This document shows positions 7,728 through 15,777 of a DNA stretch of 64,000 bases, in pieces. The DNA comes from an uncultured Clostridium sp. (lineage in GTDB: Bacteria; Bacillota; Clostridia; TANB77; CAG-508): assembly GCA_900553695.1 (NCBI GenBank), contig USEM01000002.1:10951-74950 (forward strand), read 5' to 3'. Both the position numbers and the translations under genes were made by a program. Positions within the stretch are counted from its first letter, which is position 1, and each line of letters starts with the position of its first letter. Under the pieces are notes generated by a model. That model was not told the DNA's origin, ran no database searches, and saw nothing but the letters and a program-made list of their open reading frames with translations.

Positions 7728-8582
7728 ATGATTAAATTAGTTGCTAGCGATTTAGATGGCACTATTATTGATAAGAATAATTCTATATACGATAACAACT
7801 TTAAGGCCATCCAAGACCTAAATAAGCATAAAATGAATTTTGTAATTTGTACTGGTAAGACATACCCTATTACTAAAAAGGTTTGCCAAAGAATAAATGC
7901 TACATATGGAATTTTTGGGAATGGTAACCAAATTATTAATTTGAAAACTGGTGAAGAGATTTATAGAAATCTGCTTTCTAGGGATATTGTTTTAAAATGC
8001 ATTGATATTGCAAAAAAGCATGGATTACATGTTCACATATATACAGATACAAATGTTATTTCTGAGGAACTATTATACTTGGATTTAAGAAATTACAAGC
8101 TACAAACAAACACAAAATCAGAAAACTCCATGGAATTTAATATTGTTGATAATATTAAAGACTTTGTTTTAAATAATGACATTTCTGTTTGTAAATTAGT
8201 AGTTACAAGTCCTACATCAACTGAGGAAGTAAAAAATGAAATTGTAAACTCTTTAGATGTTGATGTTTCAACTATTAGAAAGTTTGGAGATTACAAGGAT
8301 TTAATAATAAATAAGGAATATGAATATATTGATATTACTCCTAAAAACGTAAATAAAAATACAGCACTAGAAATTTTAGGAAATCACTTAAACATAAAAA
8401 CAGATGAAATGCTTACAATTGGCGACAACTTGAATGATTTTGACATGGTCAAAAATGCTGGTGTTGGTGTTGCTGTTGCAAATGCATATGATGAGTTAAA
8501 AGCTGTAGCAAACTTTACAACTACAAACCCTGTTGAGAAGGGTGGTTTTGCAGAAGCTGTTTATAAATTCATAAAATTTTAA
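7728..8582 (+). CDS. HAD-superfamily hydrolase, Cof subfamily (sugar-phosphate phosphatase-like)
   Basis: A 284-residue Cof-type HAD protein. Motif I is ASDLDGTI (nucleophile Asp, residues 7-14), and the C-terminal motif IV block is GDNLNDFDMVKNAG with GVAVANA after it. A C2-type cap fills the middle. Members dephosphorylate sugar phosphates or flavin and pyridoxal phosphates; the substrate cannot be told. The start is the ATG after GGAGG. An upstream in-frame ATG would overlap the ribosome-binding site. Confidence 0.92.
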   Translation: MIKLVASDLDGTIIDKNNSIYDNNFKAIQDLNKHKMNFVICTGKTYPITKKVCQRINATYGIFGNGNQIINLKTGEEIYRNLLSRDIVLKCIDIAKKHGLHVHIYTDTNVISEELLYLDLRNYKLQTNTKSENSMEFNIVDNIKDFVLNNDISVCKLVVTSPTSTEEVKNEIVNSLDVDVSTIRKFGDYKDLIINKEYEYIDITPKNVNKNTALEILGNHLNIKTDEMLTIGDNLNDFDMVKNAGVGVAVANAYDELKAVANFTTTNPVEKGGFAEAVYKFIKF

Positions 8583-8614
8583 ACCGGATATTTAAAATAT
8601 CCGGTTTATTTTTT
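8581..8614. terminator. Terminator between the convergent HAD gene and the 8613 gene
   Basis: Hairpin AAACCGGATATT/AATATCCGGTTT with a T run on the + strand. The arms also suit the converging gene. Confidence 0.8.
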
Positions 8615-9176
8615 ACATAAAATCTGAATATATTAATTTGTTCTTGTAAACGATGAAAGATGCTGTATCTGTTTTATCAATTTCATCTTCATCTTTATCT
8701 TCAGGTTTTGCAAATAGTGTTATTTTTGCTTTTACGCAATATAGATCTTTTCCTAACTTTTTAACACTCTTTATCTCTTCTAGAGTCATTTTATATTTTT
8801 TGTAATCTTCTTTTATATCGTCGAATCCACTGTTTAATGATTTCTTTAAGTATTTTTTCTCATCTTTTATTTCTTCTTCATCAACTTCCTTGTAGTCTTT
8901 CATAAATTCATCATAGTCTTCTTCTGAGAAATCATCCTCATCATATTTCCAGCCCCAAGCTTCTGATCCTGCAAAGTCCATACATTTTATAACTTTTTCA
9001 GTATTCATTTTATTCATAGCTTTTATGTATCTTTTTACAGCCTTTTTAGGTCCTCCTGTAAATACTGATAAACAAACGATTACAGCAATTATAGCTACAA
9101 CAATACCAACTGTTATTCCAATATGTCCTTTTACCCAATCAAAGATTTTTACAAAAAAGTTTTTAACTTTTTCCAT
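8613..9176 (-). CDS. Membrane-anchored acidic protein, unknown function
   Basis: A 187-residue protein with one membrane segment (about 18-41, IGITVGIVVAIIAVIVCLSV). A predicted extracytoplasmic domain follows, starting PKKAVKRYIKAMNKMNTEK, a pattern seen in DUF4878-like NTF2-fold lipoproteins. The middle is very rich in Asp, Glu and Lys. No lipobox is seen. GGGGGTG precedes the ATG. No functional call is possible beyond an anchored surface domain. Confidence 0.6.
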   Translation of the reverse strand: MEKVKNFFVKIFDWVKGHIGITVGIVVAIIAVIVCLSVFTGGPKKAVKRYIKAMNKMNTEKVIKCMDFAGSEAWGWKYDEDDFSEEDYDEFMKDYKEVDEEEIKDEKKYLKKSLNSGFDDIKEDYKKYKMTLEEIKSVKKLGKDLYCVKAKITLFAKPEDKDEDEIDKTDTASFIVYKNKLIYSDFM

Positions 9177-9245
9177 AAATACACCCCCTTTTTATGATAA
9201 TATTTTCAAATATTATGCTCATTTATTTATATCATTAAATTCGAC

Positions 9246-9282
9246 TTTTTGCAACATTTTTAAAAAAAATGTTGCAAAAAAA
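9246..9282 (-). terminator. Terminator of the small gene at 9283
   Basis: Hairpin TTTTTGCAACATTTTT / AAAAATGTTGCAAAAA immediately after its stop. Confidence 0.75.
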
Positions 9283-9423
9283 TTAAAAGTTTATTCCCAT
9301 TTTATGTGCCATTTTTCTTGCTTGTTTGGTCATTTTCTTTTTGTTTAGCATTCCTTCATTATACATAATATATGCAGCTGTAGTTACTGCAGTTCCTATT
9401 AAAACACCTTTTACAAAATTCAT
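9283..9423 (-). CDS. Small membrane-associated protein (46 residues, YtxH-like size and pattern)
   Basis: An ORF too short for routine calling, but preceded by a perfect AGGAGG and followed by a terminator. The sequence begins MNFVKGVLIGTAVTAATYIM, one short hydrophobic segment. A very basic tail (KKKMTKQARKMAHKMG) follows. It resembles the small YtxH/DUF-type envelope proteins next to transporter genes. Function unknown. Confidence 0.65.
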   Translation of the reverse strand: MNFVKGVLIGTAVTTAAYIMYNEGMLNKKKMTKQARKMAHKMGINF

Positions 9424-9436
9424 ACATGTTCCTCCT

Positions 9437-9829
9437 TTATTTGTTTTTCTTATTATTTGTTTTATGTGTTTTTTTATACTCTTTTACCAATGAATATATT
9501 TCATAAATTGCAATACATGCAAGAAATGCACCAAATAATCTTTTTAATAGTATTACTTCCATTCTGGTAGAAATGTTTGCACCTATAATTGCGCCTACAC
9601 TTCCACTTATTGCAAGGATTATACCAATTTTCCATTCTATTAATTTTGATTTTATTGAAACTATTATTGCTGATATTGATGTTGGTACGAAAAACACCAA
9701 GTTTGTAGCTTGTGCTACATGTTGTTCAATTCCCAGAAAAACAGAAAGAACAAGTATTAGTATTGTTCCACCACCCATACCTGTTCCACTAACAGTTCCT
9801 GAAATTAATCCTGTTAAAAATTCCCACAT
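9437..9829 (-). CDS. TauE/SafE-family permease, half-size subunit B
   Basis: A 130-residue membrane protein with four predicted helices and the family's glycine-rich entry (GLISGTVSGTGMGGGTI), then a lysine-rich tail. Full TauE/SafE exporters have two such repeats in one chain of about 250 residues. Here the second half is a separate gene just upstream, so the two probably form a heterodimer moving sulfur-containing organic anions or sulfite. The substrate is unknown. Confidence 0.85.
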   Translation of the reverse strand: MWEFLTGLISGTVSGTGMGGGTILILVLSVFLGIEQHVAQATNLVFFVPTSISAIIVSIKSKLIEWKIGIILAISGSVGAIIGANISTRMEVILLKRLFGAFLACIAIYEIYSLVKEYKKTHKTNNKKNK

Positions 9830-9839
9830 TTTGTCTCCT

Positions 9840-10187
9840 TTATGCCATTATCATTTTTATCGATGTATATGCTAAAAATATTACAAACAAAATTCTTAAT
9901 GTTTTACTAGACATTTTCTTTAAAAGTTTTGCTCCAATTATTCCTCCTATAATTCCCCCTATTGCGCATTTTATTCCTAAATTCCAATCTATATAATCCT
10001 TTTTATAATAAAATAAGCCACTTACAACTACCATTGGAAGTATTGCAAATACTGATGTTGCTCTTGCTTTTGCATCTTCTAGTTTAAAAATATGAATTAA
10101 TGCTGGTACAACTATCATGCCCCCTCCTGCTGCAAAAAGGCCACTTATTACTCCTGAAATTACCCCAATTGATATCTTTTTTAACAT
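9840..10187 (-). CDS. TauE/SafE-family permease, half-size subunit A
   Basis: A 115-residue partner of the gene that follows it, with the matching repeat signature SGVISGLFAAGGGMIVVPAL and four predicted membrane helices. It ends ten bases before the second half gene starts and begins inside the end of the small 10181 gene, so all three are one operon. No CGG occurs at the boundary and each half has its own ribosome-binding site, so this is a true split pair, not a frameshift. Confidence 0.85.
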   Translation of the reverse strand: MLKKISIGVISGVISGLFAAGGGMIVVPALIHIFKLEDAKARATSVFAILPMVVVSGLFYYKKDYIDWNLGIKCAIGGIIGGIIGAKLLKKMSSKTLRILFVIFLAYTSIKMIMA

Positions 10188-10402
10188 CTTTTCTCCTGCT
10201 CATAACTTTTAAATTTTGCTTCTGCTGCTTTTGTTAATTCTTCATCACATTTAAGCATTTGAATTATTATATCCCTTCTTAGTTCTTCATTTTCAATATT
10301 TCCCGCCTTATCTAAGAATTTTTGAATTTCATTCAAATATTTTTTATTGTTCTTTTTCCACTCTTCATTTATTTCCATGCTAATATTATTCTTAATTTTC
10401 AT
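10181..10402 (-). CDS. Small charged helical protein, unknown
   Basis: A 73-residue, highly charged, probably all-helical cytoplasmic protein. It starts the operon with the two half-size TauE permeases and overlaps the first of them by seven bases. AAAAGGGG precedes the ATG. No family recognised. The tight coupling suggests an accessory or regulatory role for the transporter, which is inference only. Confidence 0.55.
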   Translation of the reverse strand: MKIKNNISMEINEEWKKNNKKYLNEIQKFLDKAGNIENEELRRDIIIQMLKCDEELTKAAEAKFKSYEQEKRC

Positions 10403-10557
10403 TTTTTTATACCCCTTTTTTGAGGTATATTATATCATTTTTTATACTGCTAGGCAACTTTTTATTACCTTTATCGTTATATTGTGTTTGTTTTATGTCA
10501 TTTTTAGACAATAAATGATAAAATACACCATATTACTGTTAGAGAGGAGTTTTGTAC

Positions 10558-10767
10558 ATGATAAAATTTAAACTTTCAAATTTACTTGGAGAACATAAAA
10601 TGACTCAAAAAGCTTTAGCAGATATTACACATATACGACCTGCTACAGTATCTAAAATGTATTATGAGGAAATTAAAAGAATAGATATAAAACAATTAGA
10701 TAGCCTTTGTAAGGCTTTTGATTGTGAAATTTCTGAACTTTTAGAGTATATTCCAGATAAAAAATAA
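10558..10767 (+). CDS. Small XRE-family transcriptional regulator
   Basis: A 69-residue Cro/C1-type helix-turn-helix protein (LSNLLGEHKMTQKALADIT, then RPATVSKMYY) of the YozG-like kind, with the typical C-terminal block QLDSLCKAFDCEISELLEY. The ATG at 10558 is chosen for its spacing from GAGAGGAG; an in-frame TTG lies six bases earlier. It is transcribed alone, divergently from the TauE operon, which it may regulate. Confidence 0.88.
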   Translation: MIKFKLSNLLGEHKMTQKALADITHIRPATVSKMYYEEIKRIDIKQLDSLCKAFDCEISELLEYIPDKK

Positions 10768-10792
10768 CCGCTACTTAAAACGGTTATTTTTT
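10759..10792. terminator. Terminator between the XRE gene and the convergent deacetylase gene
   Basis: Hairpin AAAATAACCG/CGGTTATTTT around the stop of the XRE gene. The arms serve both directions. Confidence 0.75.
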
Positions 10793-11557
10793 GTATTGCA
10801 TGCCATTATTGTCTATGCCATAGTTTTCTTTATAAATTAGGTCAGAAACTGTTACTAGGTTATACCCTTTGTTTTTTATATTTGTAATTATTAATTCTAA
10901 GCTATTTGCAGTATTTTCTGTGCCATTATGCATTAATATAATACTTCCATTTTGAAGTTTTGGCTCTATTCTTTCCCACATTTGCTCTCCTGTAAGAGAA
11001 TTATAATCTAAGCTATCTATAGACCATTGAATTGTTTGGTGGCTATTGTCTTTTGCTGCCTGAAGAACTGTATTGTTATATTCTCCATAAGGTCCCCTGT
11101 ACAAAGTACTCGGTTTTCCTGTTATTTTCTTTATTAGCTCTGAGCATTTGTTTATTTGTTCAGCATTTTTATCATAGTCCATATTATTTACATGTGGGTG
11201 ATTGTATGAATGGTTTGCAAGTTCATGTCCTGCATTATATATTTTTTTAGCCGCTTCATCGTTTTTTTCTATCCAATCTCCTACCATAAAAAACGTAACC
11301 TTTACTTGCTCTTTTTCTAGTACCTCTAAGATTTTATCAATATCATCTGCATTCCATGCACAATTTATAGTTAAGGCAATTTTTGCTTCTTCAGTTTTTA
11401 CTGAATAAATTGGAAGTTGTTTTTGAGTAGTTGAAGTTAGTATACTTGCATCTTCTGGTGTTTTTGCAAAAAATGATGTCATTAAAAACAAAGCAAACAC
11501 AGTTGAACATGCTACCAAAAATGCCATGATTTTATCCTTTTTAAAAACAAAAAACAT
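10784..11557 (-). CDS. Polysaccharide deacetylase, PdaB-like
   Basis: A 257-residue protein with an N-terminal signal or anchor (about 8-30) and a NodB deacetylase domain from about 55. Motif 1 is degenerate: INCAWNADD stands where active members have TFDDG. B. subtilis PdaB also deviates there. Motif 2 is kept as HELANHSYNHPHV, and motif 3 is YRGPYGEYN. PdaB-type proteins are needed for stable spore cortex. The ribosome-binding site (AGGGGG) sits in the 3' arm of a long hairpin just upstream, so translation may be controlled by that hairpin. Confidence 0.85.
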   Translation of the reverse strand: MFFVFKKDKIMAFLVACSTVFALFLMTSFFAKTPEDASILTSTTQKQLPIYSVKTEEAKIALTINCAWNADDIDKILEVLEKEQVKVTFFMVGDWIEKNDEAAKKIYNAGHELANHSYNHPHVNNMDYDKNAEQINKCSELIKKITGKPSTLYRGPYGEYNNTVLQAAKDNSHQTIQWSIDSLDYNSLTGEQMWERIEPKLQNGSIILMHNGTENTANSLELIITNIKNKGYNLVTVSDLIYKENYGIDNNGMQYKK

Positions 11558-11564
11558 ACAAAGA

Positions 11565-11614
11565 CCCCCTATACCTTTGAACTATTTAAAATATATGCTT
11601 TAGGTATAGGGGTT
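11565..11614 (-). promoter_or_regulatory. Hairpin that ends the upstream unit and covers the deacetylase ribosome-binding site
   Basis: Arms AACCCCTATACC and GGTATAGGGGGT lie 10 bases after the RelA-like stop. The 3' arm contains the AGGGGG used by the next gene, so folding would hide it. Confidence 0.55.
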
Positions 11615-11623
11615 ATGCTTCAT

Positions 11624-12556
11624 TTATGAACATTTCTCTTCGTTTTTTAAGCTTCCTAGTTTTCTTAATTTTTCAATGCTTTTACAAACTCTTGTTATCA
11701 TATCTCCATTTGATGTTTCAAAAAGCTCTCCAAATTTTTCTTTTAAATCATCTTCTGCATCATTTGTACTATCATTTGACATTGCTCTTTTTTCTTCAAC
11801 AATTTCATCGTGTTCACATTCATATATAAGTCTTCCAAGGTCTAAAATAGCATCTTTATATGGTTCTTGGTTTGCTTGCAAAAACTCTTTATTTTCGGTT
11901 AATAATTTATTTAAATCTCTCTCATGCTTTTCTCTTTCTTCATCTGTAAGAGCTCTTGTATTCAATAGTGCTAGTTTATATGTAATATGTTGAACTAGGT
12001 CTCTTAAGTGGTTTATTTGTTCAAGAGGTAGCTTAATTGTGTCGTTTTTCTTTACTGAATAATATGCCGCTTGTTCAGAGATAAAGCCTTGTTTTGAACA
12101 TACTCTTATTTCAATTGGCACTGCTTTTTGGTTAGGTATTAGTTTTTCTTTTGCTAAAACATTATATCCTAATGGTGGAACCCATTTTATATAAACAAGT
12201 GGAGAATATATAGTCTCTTCTGCAACAAAGTCTACATAGTCTGCATCTGGCATTAATTTTTTTAGATAATCTATTATTGGGTAAATCTCATTCTCAGTAT
12301 TTGTTATAAAAGTTATACCTATGTAATCATGTGCATTATCTAAGTTCTTTTTGTTAATTCTGTATGTTCTAATAGCTGAGGCCGGATTTTTAATTCTTGC
12401 CCTATATTTAAATACATTACGTCTTTTAGCTTCCTCCTCCATTGTTTGTAAAAATTCTTGAACTTCCTTACTTTTGTGTAACATATTAATGAAGTCTACA
12501 ATTATCCTTTCTTCTTCGTTTTCTGCAACCACATCCAAATTCATTTTTGTTTTCAT
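11624..12556 (-). CDS. RelA/SpoT-type nucleotidyltransferase-domain protein
   Basis: A 310-residue protein. Residues about 45-190 resemble the Rel/Spo synthetase fold: ARIKNPASAI is followed by LDNAHDYIGITFIT, matching the position of the RxKxxxSI and DLxGxR segments in small alarmone synthetases. Here the latter reads DYIGIT and lacks the Arg, so ppGpp synthesis is doubtful. The C-terminal third is helical and acidic. Preceded by AAGGAGG. It lies upstream of the PdaB-like gene. A fold-level call only. Confidence 0.6.
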   Translation of the reverse strand: MKTKMNLDVVAENEEERIIVDFINMLHKSKEVQEFLQTMEEEAKRRNVFKYRARIKNPASAIRTYRINKKNLDNAHDYIGITFITNTENEIYPIIDYLKKLMPDADYVDFVAEETIYSPLVYIKWVPPLGYNVLAKEKLIPNQKAVPIEIRVCSKQGFISEQAAYYSVKKNDTIKLPLEQINHLRDLVQHITYKLALLNTRALTDEEREKHERDLNKLLTENKEFLQANQEPYKDAILDLGRLIYECEHDEIVEEKRAMSNDSTNDAEDDLKEKFGELFETSNGDMITRVCKSIEKLRKLGSLKNEEKCS

Positions 12557-12600
12557 ATTACAAATCCTCCTTAAACATAGATTTTATAATAATATTTAAA

Positions 12601-13041
12601 TTATATTTGAGGCATGTCTTTTACTATATCTAAATCATACAAATTTTGTTTTTCTATATCATTAATTATTTGTTTTACAACTGCACTGCTTCTAAATTCT
12701 TTCTCATCCATATTTTTTATTTCATCAATGCTTATCCACTTTGTTTCTAAAATTTCATCTTTATCATAGCTATTTTCTTCATTTACTAAATCTGATAGAA
12801 AATGCATCATTACTATTTTAGAATCATTTGTGTTTTTTAGAAAAACTGGAAATGCCTTTTTAAGCTCTACTGTACATCCAGTTTCCTCATATGTTTCTCT
12901 TTTAGCTCCATCATATATAGCCTCATTAGGTTCAATGTGTCCTGCTGGAAATGCCCATTTTCCATAGCATTTTTCTTTTGCTTCCTTTACCATTAAAATT
13001 TTACCATCTTTTAAAATAATTGTTCCAACTATTGTTTCCAT
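12601..13041 (-). CDS. NUDIX hydrolase
   Basis: A 146-residue NUDIX protein. The Nudix box starts at G34 (GHIEPNE), continues with RETYEETG at 48-55 and gives the full GX5EX7REUXEEXGU pattern. Members hydrolyse nucleoside-diphosphate derivatives. MutT-type or ADP-sugar substrates cannot be distinguished here. AGGAGAG precedes the ATG. It sits 23 bases after an unknown gene with which it is probably co-transcribed. Confidence 0.9.
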   Translation of the reverse strand: METIVGTIILKDGKILMVKEAKEKCYGKWAFPAGHIEPNEAIYDGAKRETYEETGCTVELKKAFPVFLKNTNDSKIVMMHFLSDLVNEENSYDKDEILETKWISIDEIKNMDEKEFRSSAVVKQIINDIEKQNLYDLDIVKDMPQI

Positions 13042-13064
13042 TTCTTTCTTCTCTCCTTTTTCTA

Positions 13065-13911
13065 TTATCTTTCTTCATCTTGTGGCTTTTCCAAAAATTT
13101 TTTCTCAGCAAATCGTTGCTCTCTATTAAATTCTATTGGGAATAGCTTATCCTTTATTATCATGCCTTGCACTCCAAAGGATTTTAATCCTTCTTGTTTC
13201 AACACTTCTTCTTTATAGTATAAAGGCATTACAATTTCTTCTAATAGCATATCTTTTATCCACATTGGCATTGGTGAGTATGTTTTTGGAATTTTTCCTC
13301 TTATTTCATCTGGGCTATATCCTATGTTTAATAAATGTCTTAACCTACGCCTTGCTGATTCTAAATAGTCTTCGTCTGAAATTTTCGTATAGCCATGTTC
13401 ATTCATATCCTTCGGTTTAACAAATAGTGCTTCTCCCCAGTCAAACACCCAAGACTCATGGTTTTCTTTGCCTTTTGTTATGGCTCCCATGTCAAACCCT
13501 TTTCCAAGATAATCTATGTATATTTTTTTGCCTGTTTGAAAATATACATTAAATGCTCCTTGTGTCTTTATTTTTTCATGTGTACCGTCTTCTGTGTCGA
13601 TGCACAAAACTACTCCATTTGGATTACTCCTCTTTACACGATTAATATAATTTTCTACACCATCTTTTCTCATAAAGCTGCCTTCTACTCCGCAGAGTAG
13701 GTGGTGAGCCAGTTTTAGCATCTGCCCTACATGAAAAAACTTCTGGCAACTCATTTTCAATTTTTTTAAATTCTTCAAAGCTATCTATTACAAATAGATT
13801 CTTTGTTCTACTTACCTCAGGAAGCCATCTATTCAATAAGACTGTTCCATATGCTTTTCCATATTGTTCAATGAACTTTTGATCTGAGGGCTTACTCATT
13901 TCATATAACAT
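13065..13911 (-). CDS. Unknown protein of 281 residues, expressed through a +1 shift at CGG
   Basis: The gene lies in two overlapping frames. Frame one (from 13911) reaches ...KTGSPPTL, then CGG at codon 74. Skipping the C gives Gly and continues VEGSFMRKDGVENYINRVKR to the stop at 13065. The zero frame ends 17 codons after the CGG. The rejoined protein has no signal peptide, is rich in charged and aromatic residues and has no family I recognise. It precedes the NUDIX gene. The ATG is 13 bases from GGAGG, so the start is somewhat uncertain. Confidence 0.7.
13690..13692 (-). other. CGG +1 shift site in the unknown 13-kb gene (CGGA)
   Basis: Zero frame reads CTG CGG AGT AGA. Skipping the C gives CTG GGA GTA GAA GGC and a 208-codon open frame after it. 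Confidence 0.82.
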
Positions 13912-13968
13912 ACTATATTATATTCCTCCATTTTAAAAATAGAATTACTTTTTTTAAAAAAAATAAAT

Positions 13969-15463
13969 TTATATTAAAATTCTTTCATCTTTGTTTTGTT
14001 TTCGTATTTCTTCTGCTCTATAAGAATTTATTCTATATTCATTCTTGTTATCAAACCTTATTTTTATAACTTTTGTGTAGTCCACATTATTCATTGGGTA
14101 CTTTTCTTCTATAATTAAGCTTCCCTTTGTTTTGCTTAATGTCTCAAATGTGGTCATAAAGCCTATTCCGCTTCCGGCCTGTTTCTTTGTGTGTTGTGAT
14201 TTGTTCTTTTCCCAGTTTTATAAGTGTATCAATTTCAAATTCTATTCCTGTATCATAGAAATTAATTTCATAACACCTATCTACTATGCTAATTACAACT
14301 AAAATTCTTCTATTTGTATTGTTACTGCAATTTATGGCAATAATTGCATCCTTTATATGGTCTCCAAGTAAAGTTTCTAAAGCACTTTCGCTTATTATAT
14401 TTTCTACCATATAATTTAAACTTGCATTTATTTTAACATCTAAACTAATATTACTCTTTGTGGCTTCTGTACTCATATGTTCTAACAAAGTATCTATTCC
14501 AAATATTCCGGTCTTTGGAATTGCATTTTCTTTAGTTACTTTTGTTTTCATTTCGTTTGAATATTCTTGAGATATCCTCTTTATCTGTGCTGCAAAAGCT
14601 GTATAATCTTCACCAAATTCAGTTTTCATTTTTTCTACAAGTTCTGGCTTTGATACGATTTTACTTGAAAATTCCTCAAGTGCTTTTATTCTACTGCTAT
14701 ATTTATGGTTAATTGTAGCTATTGCTTTATTCTCCTCTAAGATTTCACTTATCTTATTATCCTTCTCCTTTATCTCATTCTGCAAATCTGCCACCGTTTG
14801 CTCTTTTAGCTTCTGTTTGTAGTATTTGGTAATCTTTTTCTTAATCCAAATGAATAGGCAAATGGCTTCAATTAATAACCCTGAAGTTAACTTTATTATA
14901 AACTCTTGTCCTTTTGAGTTGTCAAATAAAGAATATATAATTATAGTAATTCCAATAAAACCAAATCCTATTATTCCTATACTATTAATCATTTTATCAT
15001 CTTGTAAAAATTGTATTCCATTCTTTAGCCTTTTCTGTTTGAAGAAAATATAAAGTATTAGACATTGAATAAAAACTATCAAAAATAGTGATTTTACTTC
15101 ATCAGTAGCTATATTTATTTTAAAAACATTTATGATTATTGCTGTAATTATAACACTTACTATATAAGCTAAATAGGAAATCATTAAGGCTATAAATGTG
15201 ACAACAACTGAATATTTTATTTTAAATTTTGTAACAACAGTAACTATCACGCCATTAATTAAGTATACTAGCATCATTGCTAATAGTGTTTGAATAGTCT
15301 TAGTCAATTCCACTCCCAAAATTGCTCCAAAAATACTGCAAATTATTACAGTAATTGTTTTTCCAAGATTGTTTTCTTTATAGTTTGTTATCTTTACTAA
15401 TACCAAATAAGTAATACTACTTAAAAAAGCAACTTGCAATATATTGTTAATATAATTCATCAT
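13969..15463 (-). CDS. Membrane sensor histidine kinase (AgrC-like, GHKL ATPase) with a +1 shift at CGG
   Basis: About seven hydrophobic segments fill residues 1-215, then a coiled coil and a GHKL ATPase domain. The frame breaks inside the ATP lid: ...HKETG then CGG. Skipping the C gives GSGIGFMTTFETLSKTKGSL, the expected G-box. The zero frame stops about 11 codons later without a G-box. The joined length is 497 residues. The layout is that of AgrC-type peptide-pheromone receptors. It lies downstream of a 17-codon peptide gene and a Spo0A-like regulator. That it senses the peptide is inferred. Confidence 0.82.
14174..14176 (-). other. CGG +1 shift site in the sensor kinase (CGGA)
   Basis: Zero frame reads GGC CGG AAG CGG AAT. 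Skipping the first C gives GGC GGA AGC GGA ATA GGC, the G-box of GHKL ATPases. The catalytic core depends on this shift. Confidence 0.87.
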
Positions 15464-15502
15464 ATAATATCACCATTTGTTTATTATAATATATTCAATA
15501 AA

Positions 15503-15538
15503 AAACGTCAAATAATGTTATCCCATTACTTGACGTTT
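15503..15538 (-). terminator. Hairpin between the peptide gene and the kinase gene
   Basis: AAACGTCAAGTAATG pairs with CATTATTTGACGTTT on the minus strand and is followed by a T run. It may end the peptide transcript and leave the kinase to partial readthrough. Confidence 0.7.
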
Positions 15539-15557
15539 CTATATACTATTTATATCA

Positions 15558-15611
15558 TTATTTATGCCATCCTCCCCAGTAGCCTATGAACTCCCATATT
15601 CTGTCCCACAT
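15558..15611 (-). CDS. Candidate 17-residue tryptophan-rich signalling peptide
   Basis: A tiny ORF, MWDRIWEFIGYWGGWHK, with four Trp. It has a strong AAAGGGGGTGG five bases before the ATG and a terminator hairpin after it. It lies between the Spo0A-like regulator and the AgrC-like kinase, all in the same direction. It has no leader peptide or export signal, so if secreted it would be a leaderless pheromone. Whether it is translated and sensed by the neighbouring kinase is inference from position and ribosome-binding site. Confidence 0.6.
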   Translation of the reverse strand: MWDRIWEFIGYWGGWHK

Positions 15612-15687
15612 ATTTTCCACCCCCTTTACTTCAATATTTTTGGTAATTTGAATTTTTTTGCCGATGTACAAATTGTAATAATAAAAT

Positions 15688-15715
15688 ACCACCTAAGGTC
15701 GAAACCTTAGGTGGT
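15688..15715. terminator. Perfect 12-bp hairpin upstream of the peptide gene
   Basis: ACCACCTAAGGT/ACCTTAGGTGGT with a short loop, without a clear T run. It could be an attenuator or an operator for the peptide gene. Confidence 0.5.
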
Positions 15716-15731
15716 TGTCTGGGGGAAAAAA

Positions 15732-15750
15732 TATGCAAAAGTATGCAAAA
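15732..15750. promoter_or_regulatory. Direct repeats, candidate response-regulator site
   Basis: TATGCAAAA occurs twice with exactly 10-base periodicity upstream of the peptide gene. The same motif, inverted, recurs at 16669-16677 in front of the regulator gene. One helical turn between copies fits cooperative binding by a response regulator. Confidence 0.45.
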
Positions 15751-15777
15751 AGGACCTTAGCTTTTGCTAAAGTCCTT
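15749..15777 (-). terminator. Terminator of the Spo0A-like regulator gene
   Basis: AAGGACTTTAGC/GCTAAGGTCCTT on the minus strand followed by a T run; it overlaps the stop codon. Confidence 0.75.

Noticed and set aside
9437..10187. TauE/SafE genes as another frameshifted gene
   Set aside because: No CGG at the boundary; each half has its own ribosome-binding site and a ten-base spacer. Split half-size pairs are known.
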